From: an uncultured Bacilli bacterium
GTDB lineage: Bacteria; Bacillota_I; Bacilli_A; RF39; UBA660
Assembly: GCA_934162125.1 (NCBI GenBank)
Contig: CAKPHU010000003.1
Span: 178,204-242,203, forward strand
Direction: 5' to 3'
DNA length: 64,000 nt
Positions 18,301-25,819 of this stretch are shown one piece after another (position 1 is the stretch's first letter; the number at the start of each line of letters is the position of its first letter). Position numbers and translations under genes: made by a program. Below the pieces are notes generated by a model. That model ran no database searches. It saw only the letters and a program-made list of their open reading frames with translations, and had not been told where the DNA came from.

Positions 18301-18821
18301 ACTCAAATACTGGTGGACAGTCTAGTAAGTCAACTAGAATGGGTGCAGTAGCGAAGTTTGCTTCTAAAGGTAAAGAGACGGCTAAGAAGGACTTGGCAAA
18401 GATTGCTCTTTCTTATCCACATGTTTATGTTGGAACTATTTCGTTGGGTGCTAATCCACAACAAGCTATTAAAGTGTTAAAAGAGGCTGAAAGTTATGAT
18501 GGACCTTCTATTATCATTGCTTATGCACCTTGTATTGCGCAGGGTATAATTAAAGGAATGAAGAATAGTATTAATGAAGAGAAGAGTGCTACAGAGGCTG
18601 GATATTTCCCACTTTTCCATTATAATCCAATGACAAAGGAATTTAAGGTTGATAGTAAGGCTGATTTTAGTAAGTACGAAGAATTTATTAGTGGAGAAGA
18701 TCGATATAGATCATTAAATAAAATTAATAAGAGTTCTAAAGAGATTTTGGAACAGAACAAAGAAAACGCTGTTAAAAGATATGATTACTATAAATCTTTA
18801 GAGAGTCTTAAAGAAGAATAA
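15390..18821 (+). CDS. nifJ: Pyruvate:ferredoxin (flavodoxin) oxidoreductase
   Basis: A 1143-residue single-chain enzyme that splits pyruvate with CoA into acetyl-CoA, CO2 and reduced ferredoxin, the hallmark of anaerobic pyruvate use. The order is the usual one: N-terminal domain beginning MDGNEACSYVSYNFTEVAG with YPITPASPMAE, the CoA-binding middle part, two 4Fe-4S clusters (CISCNLCSLVCPHG and CTGCSLCSEVCPG at about residues 680-750), and the thiamine-diphosphate domain (ACAGCGETPYIKL, GGDGWAYDIGYNGIDH, NTGGQSSKST). Length matches the family. AGGAGG precedes the ATG. It is transcribed alone, ending at a 17-bp hairpin. Confidence 0.97.
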   Translation: MKKIMDGNEACSYVSYNFTEVAGIYPITPASPMAELTDTWSNEGKLNYFGVPVKVVEMESEAGAAGMVHGSLQAGCLTTTYTASQGLLLMIPNMYKIAGELLPCVINVAARSLATHALSIFGDHQDVYAARGTGFAMLASSSVQEVMDLTGVAHLAAIKGRVPFINFFDGFRTSHELQKIEVIDTDKLKKLIDEKALNEFRSRALNINNPTIKGTAQNEDIYFQATEVRNEYYTKVVDIVNDYMQEVNKITGNNYQPFNYYGSKSATKVIVAMGSVCETIKEVVDYLNNEKKENVGLVEVHLYRPFSTKYFLKALPKSVKKIAVLDRTKEAGSNGEPLYLDVVKTIKEIDAKVVVYGGRYGLASKNTTPAMIKGLFDYMDMRDMHNNFTLGIVDDVTNLSIPYDKYFSIPHNNVEFLVYGFGSDGMVSACKDLMKITGTYTNAYVQGYFQYDSKKSGGVTISHLRFGKKPIQSTYYVEKASLIICTKDSYLKKLKMLDKISNKGVFVLNTTHTADEVLEMMSIHDKKILHDRNIKMFIINASGLAAEAGINGKISAIMETLIFKLGKIVDFNFAYNKIKENLVTKFQNKGGDIALKNMKAIDNSLDALVPVKVPYVDYAPQFEKKKGALEVINCMEGDSLPVSTFIKAPDGTFEAGTAKYDKRDIADIAPCYDAKNCISCNLCSLVCPHGVIRPFLLDEKEEIDAPSSVSRNLIPANIKDKDYKFTIGISLPDCTGCSLCSEVCPGKKGAKALVMKMKDALLSDKKEEEYKYLFEEVSEKKDVMPTNTVKGSQFKRPRFEFSGACAGCGETPYIKLVTQLFGDRMIVANATGCSSIYGASTPSMPYSIPWANSLFEDNAEFGFGMKVADETIKNRICAMINNNFKDVKKSEQDIYKNYVKNINEETAKALLEVIDSTKIEGLLQLKDFIMPRSVWMIGGDGWAYDIGYNGIDHVLANKENVNILVLDTEVYSNTGGQSSKSTRMGAVAKFASKGKETAKKDLAKIALSYPHVYVGTISLGANPQQAIKVLKEAESYDGPSIIIAYAPCIAQGIIKGMKNSINEEKSATEAGYFPLFHYNPMTKEFKVDSKADFSKYEEFISGEDRYRSLNKINKSSKEILEQNKENAVKRYDYYKSLESLKEE

Positions 18822-18862
18822 ACAAATACACACGTAAATTGGATTACGTGTGTATTTGTTTT
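18821..18862 (+). terminator. nifJ terminator with 17-bp perfect stem
   Basis: AACAAATACACACGTAA at 18821-18837 pairs without mismatch with 18844-18860 around a 6-base loop. Only four T residues follow, so its unusual stem length carries the strength; a second hairpin with T6 follows at 18873. Confidence 0.85.
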
Positions 18863-18870
18863 GGGTACGA

Positions 18871-19002
18871 AAAAAGACGTCGGCAAACGTCTTTCGTTTT
18901 TTATCTAGAAGTGGCACCCCCTGAGAAGGCCACTTCAAAAAAGAATAAAAAGGGGTTGGCTAGTGTGATACTAGCGACCAATTCGCCTAATTCCGAATTG
19001 GT
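18871..19002 (+). ncRNA. Candidate structured RNA (four hairpins)
   Basis: The 326 bases between nifJ and the next gene hold, after the nifJ terminator, four more perfect stems: AAAGACGT/ACGTCTTT (18873-18894, followed by T6), GAAGTGGC/GCCACTTC (18908-18936, with a 13-base loop containing ACCCCCTGA), GCTAGT/ACTAGC (18959-18975) and ACCAATTCG/CGAATTGGT (18977-19002). GGGGT at 18952 could pair with ACCCC of the second loop as a pseudoknot. GC content is well above the surroundings. It matches no riboswitch class I know. A 73-codon frame across it has no sensible protein or start. Either a small RNA or a leader of the gene at 19148. Confidence 0.45.
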
Positions 19003-19147
19003 AGTTCTTATACTAATAGAAAAAGGGTCTTTTGTCAACAAAAATCGTGAAAAAAATTAAAAATTTTAATTTGTCTTTTATACGTTGTTGAAATAATGAA
19101 TAGGGCTGTGATATTATAGGAGTTGTCTATAAAACGGAGTGATATTG

Positions 19148-21337
19148 ATGAAAGAAATTAAGAAGAAATTAATGGATGCTAAGTTGGCAATTTTGAAAGA
19201 AGAACTTGAAGCTGAGGGCTTTAGTTATGACGTAGAAAGTTTGGATGAGTTAAAGAGTGAATTAAAAGAAGACTTATCTAAATTTGGTTATCAAAGTATG
19301 ATGAGTAGAATTAAACAAATTAATGATAACGTAGATAAAGCTTTAAGTGAACTAGAAGAGATTACGACATCTAAAACAGAAAAAGTTGTGGCTGTGTCTG
19401 GAAGGGTGGCAAGTCCAATTGCTAGAGCAGCAACTTTTGGTTTAGCTAGTAGAACAGCTGTACTTTTAGCTCCTACATTAGTTAGTAAATTGGCAGTAAG
19501 TGGTGCTATTACAGCTAGTAGTGTTTATAGACTAGTTAGAAATAGGAAGAATGGTAATATTATTGCGGCTACTAGAGAGTGTGATTCTATTTTACGTGAA
19601 TTAGAAATTACAAGAGATAGTAATGGTGCAGTTGTTGATACAAGATTTTCAAATGAGATGCAGGTGGAGATAAGACACTTTTTAAATGAGAGAAGAGTAT
19701 TCTTTGATGATACTGGTTATTTGAGTTTACGAAAGACAATTTATAGTTTGGGCTTTGAAGATAAGAAGAGTTTGTGTAATATTCTTAATAATAAATTAGG
19801 TCGTGGATTCGATGTAGAAGATGATATTAATAATAAGAAGAAATCTGTTATTAAAAGTATTGGTAAAGGTACTTGTGCTGCTCTTGGTACAACAGCTAGT
19901 GGATTGGGTGTAGCTACAGCAGTTAACTCAGTTGATCCAGCTATTATTGCTTCACCTCTTAATGGTACAGCACTTGGGGTTTTTATGGCTAATCTAACAA
20001 ACAGTAGTATATTCGCAGGTGTTTTAGGTGTAACTGGTGGAGTTGGTGGAGCAGTGCTTGAAAATGTACCAGTTGTTGGTGGCTTGTTTGAAAATGTTTT
20101 GGCTATGGAAAATCTACTTGCTTGTGGTGTTATTGGTCTTGGAGTAGGTGTTGGTGGCATTTTAGTAACCAATGTAGCAAAGGCAGCAAGTAGCGTTTAT
20201 AATCAGGTAAATGATGCTGGATTTAGAAAAGATGTTTTGGCATTTGATAGAGAAAAGTATAGAGAAGCTAATGCGAGAGAGTATGGAGCTTCATTAGATT
20301 TTAAGAAAAGAAATGAAAGTAGAGAAGAGAGAATAGTATTTGAACTTGTTTATCCTTTTATTCAGGATGATTTAGAAGATGAAGCTACTAATTATTATGA
20401 ATTGAAAAATGATATTTCGATGTTAAATGGTAAGGAAAAAAGAAAAGTTAAAGCTTTTGTTTTGGATTTGAAGGATGCTAATGATGAGTCACAAAATGAT
20501 TTTACTAAAGTAATTTGTCAAGTTGGTAAAGGCGTATCTTTGGTAGTGGCTTTAGGTCTTTCTGGTTTAAGTATTTATGATATTATTATGGATGGCACAG
20601 TTATCCCTGAAATTAGCAGAGAATTATTTAGTGATGTTCCTAATAATATTTATATGATGATTCCAGAGAAGAAAGAGATTGCTGGCATTGATTATTTAAA
20701 TAATGTAGGAAATGATAATAGTGATTTAGGTATGATAGAAGATATTGATGGAACTCGTGCTTTATATCATAAACTAGAGAGTATGCAGAGGGAAACTACT
20801 TATTTGGGAGAGAAAGCATCACAGGTACAGCAAGATATTATTTCTGGTAAAAATGAAATTACTAGTGGCAATGTTATTGATAGTGCTGTGGATGGTGTTA
20901 AGGATTTCTTTCAAGATCCAGCTGGTAAAATTGGTGAAGCTTGGGACTCTATTCAAGATGGAGCAAAGGATGTTTGGGATACAATAAGTGATCCTGACAA
21001 AGTTAAGGAAGTTATTCAAGATACACATGATAGTTTAACTGAGACTAAATATGTGGCAGATACGGATAGTATGGCGGAAGTAATTAGTCAATTAGATGAG
21101 TCTCAACTAGCTGATTTAGCATATTATTATAACTCTTCGACAGAGGTCGATCCTAGCAGTGTAACTTATCAAACTATTGGTAATTTATTACAAGCAAAAA
21201 TTGGGATAATTAATCAAGAAATACGTGATTATAATGAAAAAATGACTTTGATAGATACTGCTTCACGTATTGCGACTGGTACTAGTGAAGTCTTAACTGC
21301 AGGGGCACAATTAACGAAAAAGAAAGAAGTAAAATAG
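19148..21337 (+). CDS. Large hypothetical protein with hydrophobic and coiled-coil regions
   Basis: A 729-residue protein; the ATG at 19148 has CGGAGTGAT upstream. Residues 1-75 are helical and charged (coiled coil). Residues 80-125 are hydrophobic and Ala/Ser-rich. A long Gly/Ala/Val-rich stretch at about 235-355 contains GGVGGAVLENVPVVGGLFEN and GLGVGVGGILVTNVAKAASS. Another hydrophobic helix lies near 465-485 (KGVSLVVALGLSGLSIYDII). The last 200 residues are acidic and helical. Such amphipathic Gly-rich segments occur in membrane-inserting or pore-forming proteins, but no family is recognised. It has no signal peptide. It stands alone between the hairpin-rich region and recG. Confidence 0.7.
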   Translation: MKEIKKKLMDAKLAILKEELEAEGFSYDVESLDELKSELKEDLSKFGYQSMMSRIKQINDNVDKALSELEEITTSKTEKVVAVSGRVASPIARAATFGLASRTAVLLAPTLVSKLAVSGAITASSVYRLVRNRKNGNIIAATRECDSILRELEITRDSNGAVVDTRFSNEMQVEIRHFLNERRVFFDDTGYLSLRKTIYSLGFEDKKSLCNILNNKLGRGFDVEDDINNKKKSVIKSIGKGTCAALGTTASGLGVATAVNSVDPAIIASPLNGTALGVFMANLTNSSIFAGVLGVTGGVGGAVLENVPVVGGLFENVLAMENLLACGVIGLGVGVGGILVTNVAKAASSVYNQVNDAGFRKDVLAFDREKYREANAREYGASLDFKKRNESREERIVFELVYPFIQDDLEDEATNYYELKNDISMLNGKEKRKVKAFVLDLKDANDESQNDFTKVICQVGKGVSLVVALGLSGLSIYDIIMDGTVIPEISRELFSDVPNNIYMMIPEKKEIAGIDYLNNVGNDNSDLGMIEDIDGTRALYHKLESMQRETTYLGEKASQVQQDIISGKNEITSGNVIDSAVDGVKDFFQDPAGKIGEAWDSIQDGAKDVWDTISDPDKVKEVIQDTHDSLTETKYVADTDSMAEVISQLDESQLADLAYYYNSSTEVDPSSVTYQTIGNLLQAKIGIINQEIRDYNEKMTLIDTASRIATGTSEVLTAGAQLTKKKEVK

Positions 21338-21360
21338 TCAAAATTTAGGCTATTTTTTCT
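21331..21360 (+). terminator. Rho-independent terminator (weak stem)
   Basis: AAAATAG and CTATTTT form a 7-bp stem around a 12-base loop, followed by T-rich sequence; it overlaps the stop of the preceding gene. Confidence 0.6.
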
Positions 21361-21411
21361 TTGAAAAAAAATTAGATTATGATATAATATGCGAAGAAGG
21401 AAGTGGTAGTA

Positions 21412-23406
21412 GTGACGGAACTAAAAGACGTTAAGGGAATAGGACCGAAAGCTCTTTCTTTATTAAATAAAATAGGAATTTACACAATAGATGATTTAGT
21501 TACTCATTATCCTTTTCGCTATGAAGTACTTGAACGTGGTAGTCTAGCAGAAACAGAAGATGGTGAGAGAATAGTTATAGATGGAAAAGTTGAAAGTATG
21601 CCATTACTTATGCGTTTTAAAGCTGGTTTGAATAAGATGAATTTTAGACTTGTTACAGCTTCTGGAGTGGTAGGGGTTTCAATTTTTAATAGGGCATTTT
21701 TAAAGACACAACTTACAGTAGGAACTGGTATTACAGTTATTGGAAAATTTGATAAGACTAAAAATGTTATTACAGCTTCAGATATTAAGATGGGGACACT
21801 TATGAATAAGGCTAGAATAGAGCCTGTTTATCATTGTACTAGTGGTCTTACTAATAAGAATTTAGCAACTTATATTAATATGGCTTTACTTATGTATGGT
21901 AAGGAAATAGAGGATTATATACCGGCTAGTTACATGAAAAAATATGACTTTGTTAATAAGAAGACAGCACTTAATATTATTCATAATCCTTCAACGATGG
22001 AAAAGTTAAAAGAAGTTACAATTAGATTAAAGTATGAAGAACTTTTTACTTTTATGTTTAAAATTAATTATTTGAAGTTAGAAAATAAAAAGAAGAATAA
22101 TGGTTTGGTTAGAAATATTGATATGGCAAAGATTGAGAAGTTTATTAGTAGTTTACCATTTGAACTTACGGGTGATCAATTACGGGCAGTAAAAGAAATT
22201 ACTGATGATTTAGCTTCTCCTAATAGAATGAATAGATTATTGCAAGGTGACGTTGGTAGTGGTAAGACAATTGTGGCTTTTATTGGGATGCTTGCTAATT
22301 ATTATAGTGGGTATCAAAGTGCTTTGATGGCTCCAACTGAGATACTTGCTAATCAACATTATTTAAATTTGAAGAAATTTTTACAAGATACAGATATTCA
22401 AATTGAATTATTAACTGGTTCAACTTCGAAGAAAGATAAGGCAAGGATTTATCAAGGGTTAAAAGATGGTAGTGTGGCAATGGTTGTAGGGACACATGCT
22501 TTGATTCAAGATGAGGTTGAGTATAGTAATTTGGGTCTTGTTATTACGGATGAGCAACATCGTTTTGGAGTTCATCAAAGAGCTAATTTACAAAATAAAG
22601 GTGTTAAACCAGATGTATTATATATGAGTGCTACTCCAATTCCTAGAACTTATGCTTTGACAATATTTGGAGATATGGATGTATCAACTATTAAAGAAAG
22701 ACCAAAAAATAGACAGAAGATTGATACATTTGTAAAGAAAAATAGTGAAATTAAAGAAGTATTACAGATGATGTATGATGAGTTAAAGGCTGGGCATCAA
22801 GTGTATGTTATTGCACCTTTAATTGAGGATAGTGAAAATAATGATTTAGCTACTGTTTGCAATTTGCGTGATCAAATGAAACTTGCTTTTGGAGAAAAGT
22901 ATAAGATTGATATTGTGCATGGTAAGATGGCTGGAGCAGCTAAAGATATCATTATGGATCAATTTAAAAATAATGAGGTACAGATTCTTATTTCTACGAC
23001 TGTTGTTGAAGTAGGAGTTGACGTTCCTAATGCTACAATGATGGTGATTTTTGATGCTGATAGATTTGGGCTTTCAACTCTACATCAGTTGAGAGGCCGT
23101 GTAGGTCGTGGTAGTTCGAAGTCTCGTTGTGTTTTGATTAGTGATAGTGATGCAAAAAGACTTGAAATAATGGAAACAGTAGATGATGGTTTTGTTATTA
23201 GTGAAGAAGATTTCAAGTTAAGAGGACATGGAGACTTATTTGGAACTAGACAGAGTGGAGATATGTATTTTAAGATTGCTAATATAAGAAGTGATTATAA
23301 GATACTTTTACAAGCAAAGAAGGACTCTAAAGAGTATTTATTAGACAAAGCTAGTGACAATGATGAGTTGAAACAAAAACTTATTAGTTCAATAGCTGAA
23401 GGATAG
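21412..23406 (+). CDS. recG: ATP-dependent DNA helicase RecG
   Basis: A 664-residue branch-migration helicase that remodels stalled replication forks and Holliday junctions. The start is a GTG at 21412, about nine bases after AAGGAAG; another GTG at 21403 sits inside the site. The N-terminal wedge/OB domain begins LKDVKGIGPKALSLLNKIGI. Helicase motifs are RLLQGDVGSGKTIVAFIGM (Walker A), ITDEQHRFGVHQR (DEQH), YMSATPIPRTYALTIFGDMD, and HQLRGRVGRGSSKSRC with the RecG-typical LRGHGDLFGTRQSGD further on. Length matches RecG. It follows the large unknown gene and precedes a 424-base non-coding region. Confidence 0.97.
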   Translation: MTELKDVKGIGPKALSLLNKIGIYTIDDLVTHYPFRYEVLERGSLAETEDGERIVIDGKVESMPLLMRFKAGLNKMNFRLVTASGVVGVSIFNRAFLKTQLTVGTGITVIGKFDKTKNVITASDIKMGTLMNKARIEPVYHCTSGLTNKNLATYINMALLMYGKEIEDYIPASYMKKYDFVNKKTALNIIHNPSTMEKLKEVTIRLKYEELFTFMFKINYLKLENKKKNNGLVRNIDMAKIEKFISSLPFELTGDQLRAVKEITDDLASPNRMNRLLQGDVGSGKTIVAFIGMLANYYSGYQSALMAPTEILANQHYLNLKKFLQDTDIQIELLTGSTSKKDKARIYQGLKDGSVAMVVGTHALIQDEVEYSNLGLVITDEQHRFGVHQRANLQNKGVKPDVLYMSATPIPRTYALTIFGDMDVSTIKERPKNRQKIDTFVKKNSEIKEVLQMMYDELKAGHQVYVIAPLIEDSENNDLATVCNLRDQMKLAFGEKYKIDIVHGKMAGAAKDIIMDQFKNNEVQILISTTVVEVGVDVPNATMMVIFDADRFGLSTLHQLRGRVGRGSSKSRCVLISDSDAKRLEIMETVDDGFVISEEDFKLRGHGDLFGTRQSGDMYFKIANIRSDYKILLQAKKDSKEYLLDKASDNDELKQKLISSIAEG

Positions 23407-23478
23407 AGGTTGATGTAAAATAAAATTATTTTTGTCTATTCAATTGACAATTTTCTAAATATCATTTATTATTAAGAT

Positions 23479-23570
23479 GCGTGATGCATGTCACGCCGAT
23501 TATCTCTCATGTTTATTATGAGAGTATATTCAACCGAACCCCCTGAAGGAGCCGAAAGGCTCCATTTTTT
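23479..23570 (+). ncRNA. Candidate small RNA with intrinsic terminator
   Basis: In the gap between recG and mnmA three stems line up: GCGTGA/TCACGC (23479-23496), CTCTCAT/ATGAGAG (23504-23524) and GGAGCC-GAAA-GGCTCC (23548-23563) followed by ATTTTTT. The single-stranded stretch before the last stem holds ACCCCCTGA (23538-23546), identical to the loop of the hairpin at 18908. C-rich unpaired motifs next to a terminator are typical of Gram-positive regulatory RNAs that pair with Shine-Dalgarno sequences. It may also simply be the recG 3' end; no known RNA family was recognised. Confidence 0.45.
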
Positions 23571-23619
23571 GTGTAATTTTATAAGAATTTGTAAAGCATA
23601 TTAGCATTGCTAAAATGGT

Positions 23620-23641
23620 TTTAGGTACAATTTAGGTACAA
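23620..23641 (+). repeat. Tandem 11-base repeat TTTAGGTACAA
   Basis: Two exact adjacent copies of TTTAGGTACAA (23620-23630 and 23631-23641) follow a 13-base palindrome TTAGCA-T-TGCTAA at 23601-23613. GGTACAA tandem repeats are often found beside tyrosine integrase genes of Gram-positive phages and ICEs. Immediately after it a 24-codon open stretch (23636-23710) ends in DSAWKKELENYIDDNKSM, possibly a gene tail. Together this suggests the scar of a lost mobile element; no integrase is present. Confidence 0.4.
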
Positions 23642-23700
23642 AAAAATTGTGTTGATTCCGCATGGAAAAAAGAACTAGAAAATTATATAGATGATAATAA

Positions 23701-23729
23701 AAGTATGTAGGAAACTATGTACTTTTTTC
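23701..23729 (+). terminator. Hairpin with T tract
   Basis: AAGTATGTAG-GAAA-CTATGTACTT pairs over 10 positions with two G-T wobbles, followed by T6. It ends whatever is transcribed from the region after recG and isolates the mnmA promoter. Confidence 0.7.
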
Positions 23730-23741
23730 TTAATTAGGTTA

Positions 23742-23779
23742 TTGACAAGAATACCCCCTCTCCATATAATTAAGGGTAT
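23742..23779 (+). promoter_or_regulatory. mnmA promoter with an overlapping inverted repeat
   Basis: TTGACA (23742-23747) and TATAAT (23765-23770) are consensus hexamers exactly 17 bases apart. ATACCC (23751) and GGGTAT (23774-23779) form an inverted repeat that brackets the -10 box, 17 bases between the arms. The arms resemble half-sites of CsoR/CstR-type regulators, but the spacing is wider than usual for them. The promoter is firm; the operator is a suggestion. Confidence 0.8.
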
Positions 23780-23830
23780 ATTTTATGGAAAAAAACTTTA
23801 GTTTTGAATTTGTGAAAGAAGTGAGACAAT

Positions 23831-24937
23831 ATGGATAAAGTAGTAATAGGAATGTCTGGAGGAGTGGATTCTTCAGTTGCGGCAATTAAATTAAAAGAGG
23901 CTGGATATGAAGTAATTGGACTTTTTATGCGTAATTGGGATTCTTTTTCAGATGGGGAATATAGTAATGCACCAGTTACTAAAAGTGGTATTTGTCCACA
24001 AGAAGAAGATTATAATGATGCGAAAGCAGTTTGTGATAAATTAGGAATACCTTTGTATAGAAAAGATTTTATTAAAGAATATTGGGATTATGTTTTTACA
24101 TATTTCTTAGATGAATTAAAAAAAGGGAGAACGCCTAATCCAGATATTATGTGTAACAAGTATATAAAGTTTGATATGTTTGCGAAGGAAGCTGAGAAGC
24201 TAGGGGCAAAATATATTGCGACTGGACATTATGCTAGAATTAAAGATGGGAAACTTTATAAAGCAGTTGATTTGAATAAAGATCAAACATATTTTTTATC
24301 ACAGGTTAGTCGTGAACAATTGAAGAATGTTTTATTTCCAATTGGAGATATGGTTAAGCCAGATGTTAGAAAAGTTGCGGAAGAGTATGGACTTTTAACG
24401 GCTAAAAAGAAAGATTCTACTGGTATTTGCTTTATAGGAGAAAGAAACTTTACTAACTTCTTAGAAAATTATCTACCTAATTTGCCAGGTGACATTGTTA
24501 ATATAGAGACTAATGAAGTAATAGGTAAACATATTGGTCTTATGTATTATACGATTGGGCAAAGAAAAGGGCTAAATATTGGTGGATATGATAATAGAAT
24601 GTTTGTTGTTGGTAAAAACTTAGAAAAGAACATTTTATATGTTTCAATAGGTGAAGATAGTAAGTATTTAATTAGTGATTCTTGTATTGTTTCAGATATT
24701 AATTATTTAGGTGAAGAAAAAATAACTAAGTGTATGGCTAAATTCAGATATCGTCAAGAAGATATTCCAGTGGAACTTGAATGGCAAAATGATAAAGTTT
24801 TGGTGAAGTATCCACAAGGAGTAAAGAGAGTTACACCAGGCCAAGCTTGTGTATTTTATGATGGTGATAGATGCTTAGGCGGGGGTATTATTGAAACTGT
24901 GTGCAAGAATGGTGAAAAGTTATGGTATTTGTTGTAA
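23831..24937 (+). CDS. mnmA: tRNA-specific 2-thiouridylase MnmA
   Basis: A 368-residue enzyme that places sulfur on U34 of tRNA Glu, Gln and Lys. The ATP pyrophosphatase loop is VVIGMSGGVDSSVAAIKL at residues 4-21. The catalytic cysteines are in NPDIMCNKYIKF and KDSTGICFIGERNF, and YTIGQRKGLNIGG is the conserved central block. The C-terminal beta domain with GQACVFYDGDRCLGGG is complete. AAGTGAG precedes the ATG. It has its own strong promoter and terminator, so it is monocistronic. Confidence 0.97.
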   Translation: MDKVVIGMSGGVDSSVAAIKLKEAGYEVIGLFMRNWDSFSDGEYSNAPVTKSGICPQEEDYNDAKAVCDKLGIPLYRKDFIKEYWDYVFTYFLDELKKGRTPNPDIMCNKYIKFDMFAKEAEKLGAKYIATGHYARIKDGKLYKAVDLNKDQTYFLSQVSREQLKNVLFPIGDMVKPDVRKVAEEYGLLTAKKKDSTGICFIGERNFTNFLENYLPNLPGDIVNIETNEVIGKHIGLMYYTIGQRKGLNIGGYDNRMFVVGKNLEKNILYVSIGEDSKYLISDSCIVSDINYLGEEKITKCMAKFRYRQEDIPVELEWQNDKVLVKYPQGVKRVTPGQACVFYDGDRCLGGGIIETVCKNGEKLWYLL

Positions 24938-24945
24938 GTAGGAAG

Positions 24946-24972
24946 ACTCTTAAAATTTTTTAGGAGTTTTTT
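24946..24972 (+). terminator. Rho-independent terminator of mnmA
   Basis: ACTCTTAAAA and TTTTAGGAGT pair with one T-G wobble, followed by T6. Confidence 0.8.
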
Positions 24973-25012
24973 CTTTGGGTTTTGTGTTATACTTTTTGTA
25001 GGAGGATTGATT

Positions 25013-25816
25013 ATGAAGACGGTAGTAATTACAGGAAGTGCCAGAGGATTTGGATATGCAATGTTGGAACTTTTCTATGAAAAAAATTTTAATGTAGTAG
25101 TGTGTGATGTTAATAAGGATTCAGTGGAAGAAGCAGTTACAAAATTAAATGGTAAGGGATTAGGAAGAGTAATATCTTTTGTAGCTGACATTACTAAGGA
25201 AGAAGATGTTAATAGAGTAATTCATGACACTTTGGAGATAGTGCCAACTATCGATATTTGGATTAATAATGCAGGAGTTAATCAACCTAATGTAGCACTT
25301 TGGGAACTTGATAAGAAGACAATTGATCGTTTAATTGATATTGATATAAAGGGTACAGTTTTATGTTCTAAACTGATTATGCCTGTTATGATTAAGCAAG
25401 GTTTTGGACAAATATATAATGTAGAGGGACATGGAAGTAATGATGCGAAGATAATGGGACTTTCTTTATATGGTACTAGTAAGAGAGCAATAACTTATTT
25501 TACAGAGGCTTTAGCTTTTGAAGCAGAAAAGAAAAATACTAATGTTTTGGTTGGTAAAATTACACCAGGTATTATGATTACTAATTTTATTCAAACATCT
25601 TTAGGTGATGGAGAAAAGATTGAATTAGATGAGAAGACAAAGAAAGTTTATAATATTCTTGGCGACTATCCAGAAACTATTGCGAAATTTATGGTTGATA
25701 AAATTATTAAGAATACAAAAAATAATGCAAGATTTGTATGGTTATCAAATGGTAGAGCTTTCGCAAGATTTATGACGGCTGGATTTAAAAAAAGAGATTT
25801 CTTTGGGGAGAAGTGA
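25013..25816 (+). CDS. Short-chain dehydrogenase/reductase
   Basis: A 267-residue NAD(P)-dependent oxidoreductase; ATG at 25013 after GGAGGATTG. TGSARGFGYAML is the TGxxxGxG cofactor loop, INNAGVN the structural motif, and SLYGTSKRAITYFTEAL the catalytic YxxxK. The usual Ser before the Tyr is probably in the VEGHGSNDAK stretch. The final residues (FARFMTAGFKKRDFF) are basic and aromatic. An Asp at the end of strand 2 (VVVCDVNKD) favours NAD over NADP. The substrate is unknown. Three bases after it begins a small gene that may be cotranscribed. Confidence 0.88.
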   Translation: MKTVVITGSARGFGYAMLELFYEKNFNVVVCDVNKDSVEEAVTKLNGKGLGRVISFVADITKEEDVNRVIHDTLEIVPTIDIWINNAGVNQPNVALWELDKKTIDRLIDIDIKGTVLCSKLIMPVMIKQGFGQIYNVEGHGSNDAKIMGLSLYGTSKRAITYFTEALAFEAEKKNTNVLVGKITPGIMITNFIQTSLGDGEKIELDEKTKKVYNILGDYPETIAKFMVDKIIKNTKNNARFVWLSNGRAFARFMTAGFKKRDFFGEK

Positions 25817-25819
25817 TTT

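Noticed and set aside
18839..19060. A 73-codon plus-strand frame after nifJ
   Set aside because: It starts inside the terminator stem, has no ribosome binding site and crosses four hairpins; composition is not protein-like.
23479..23570. tmRNA, SRP RNA or RNase P RNA in the recG-mnmA gap
   Set aside because: No tRNA-like CCA end, tag frame, SRP loop or RNase P consensus is visible, and the segment is too short.
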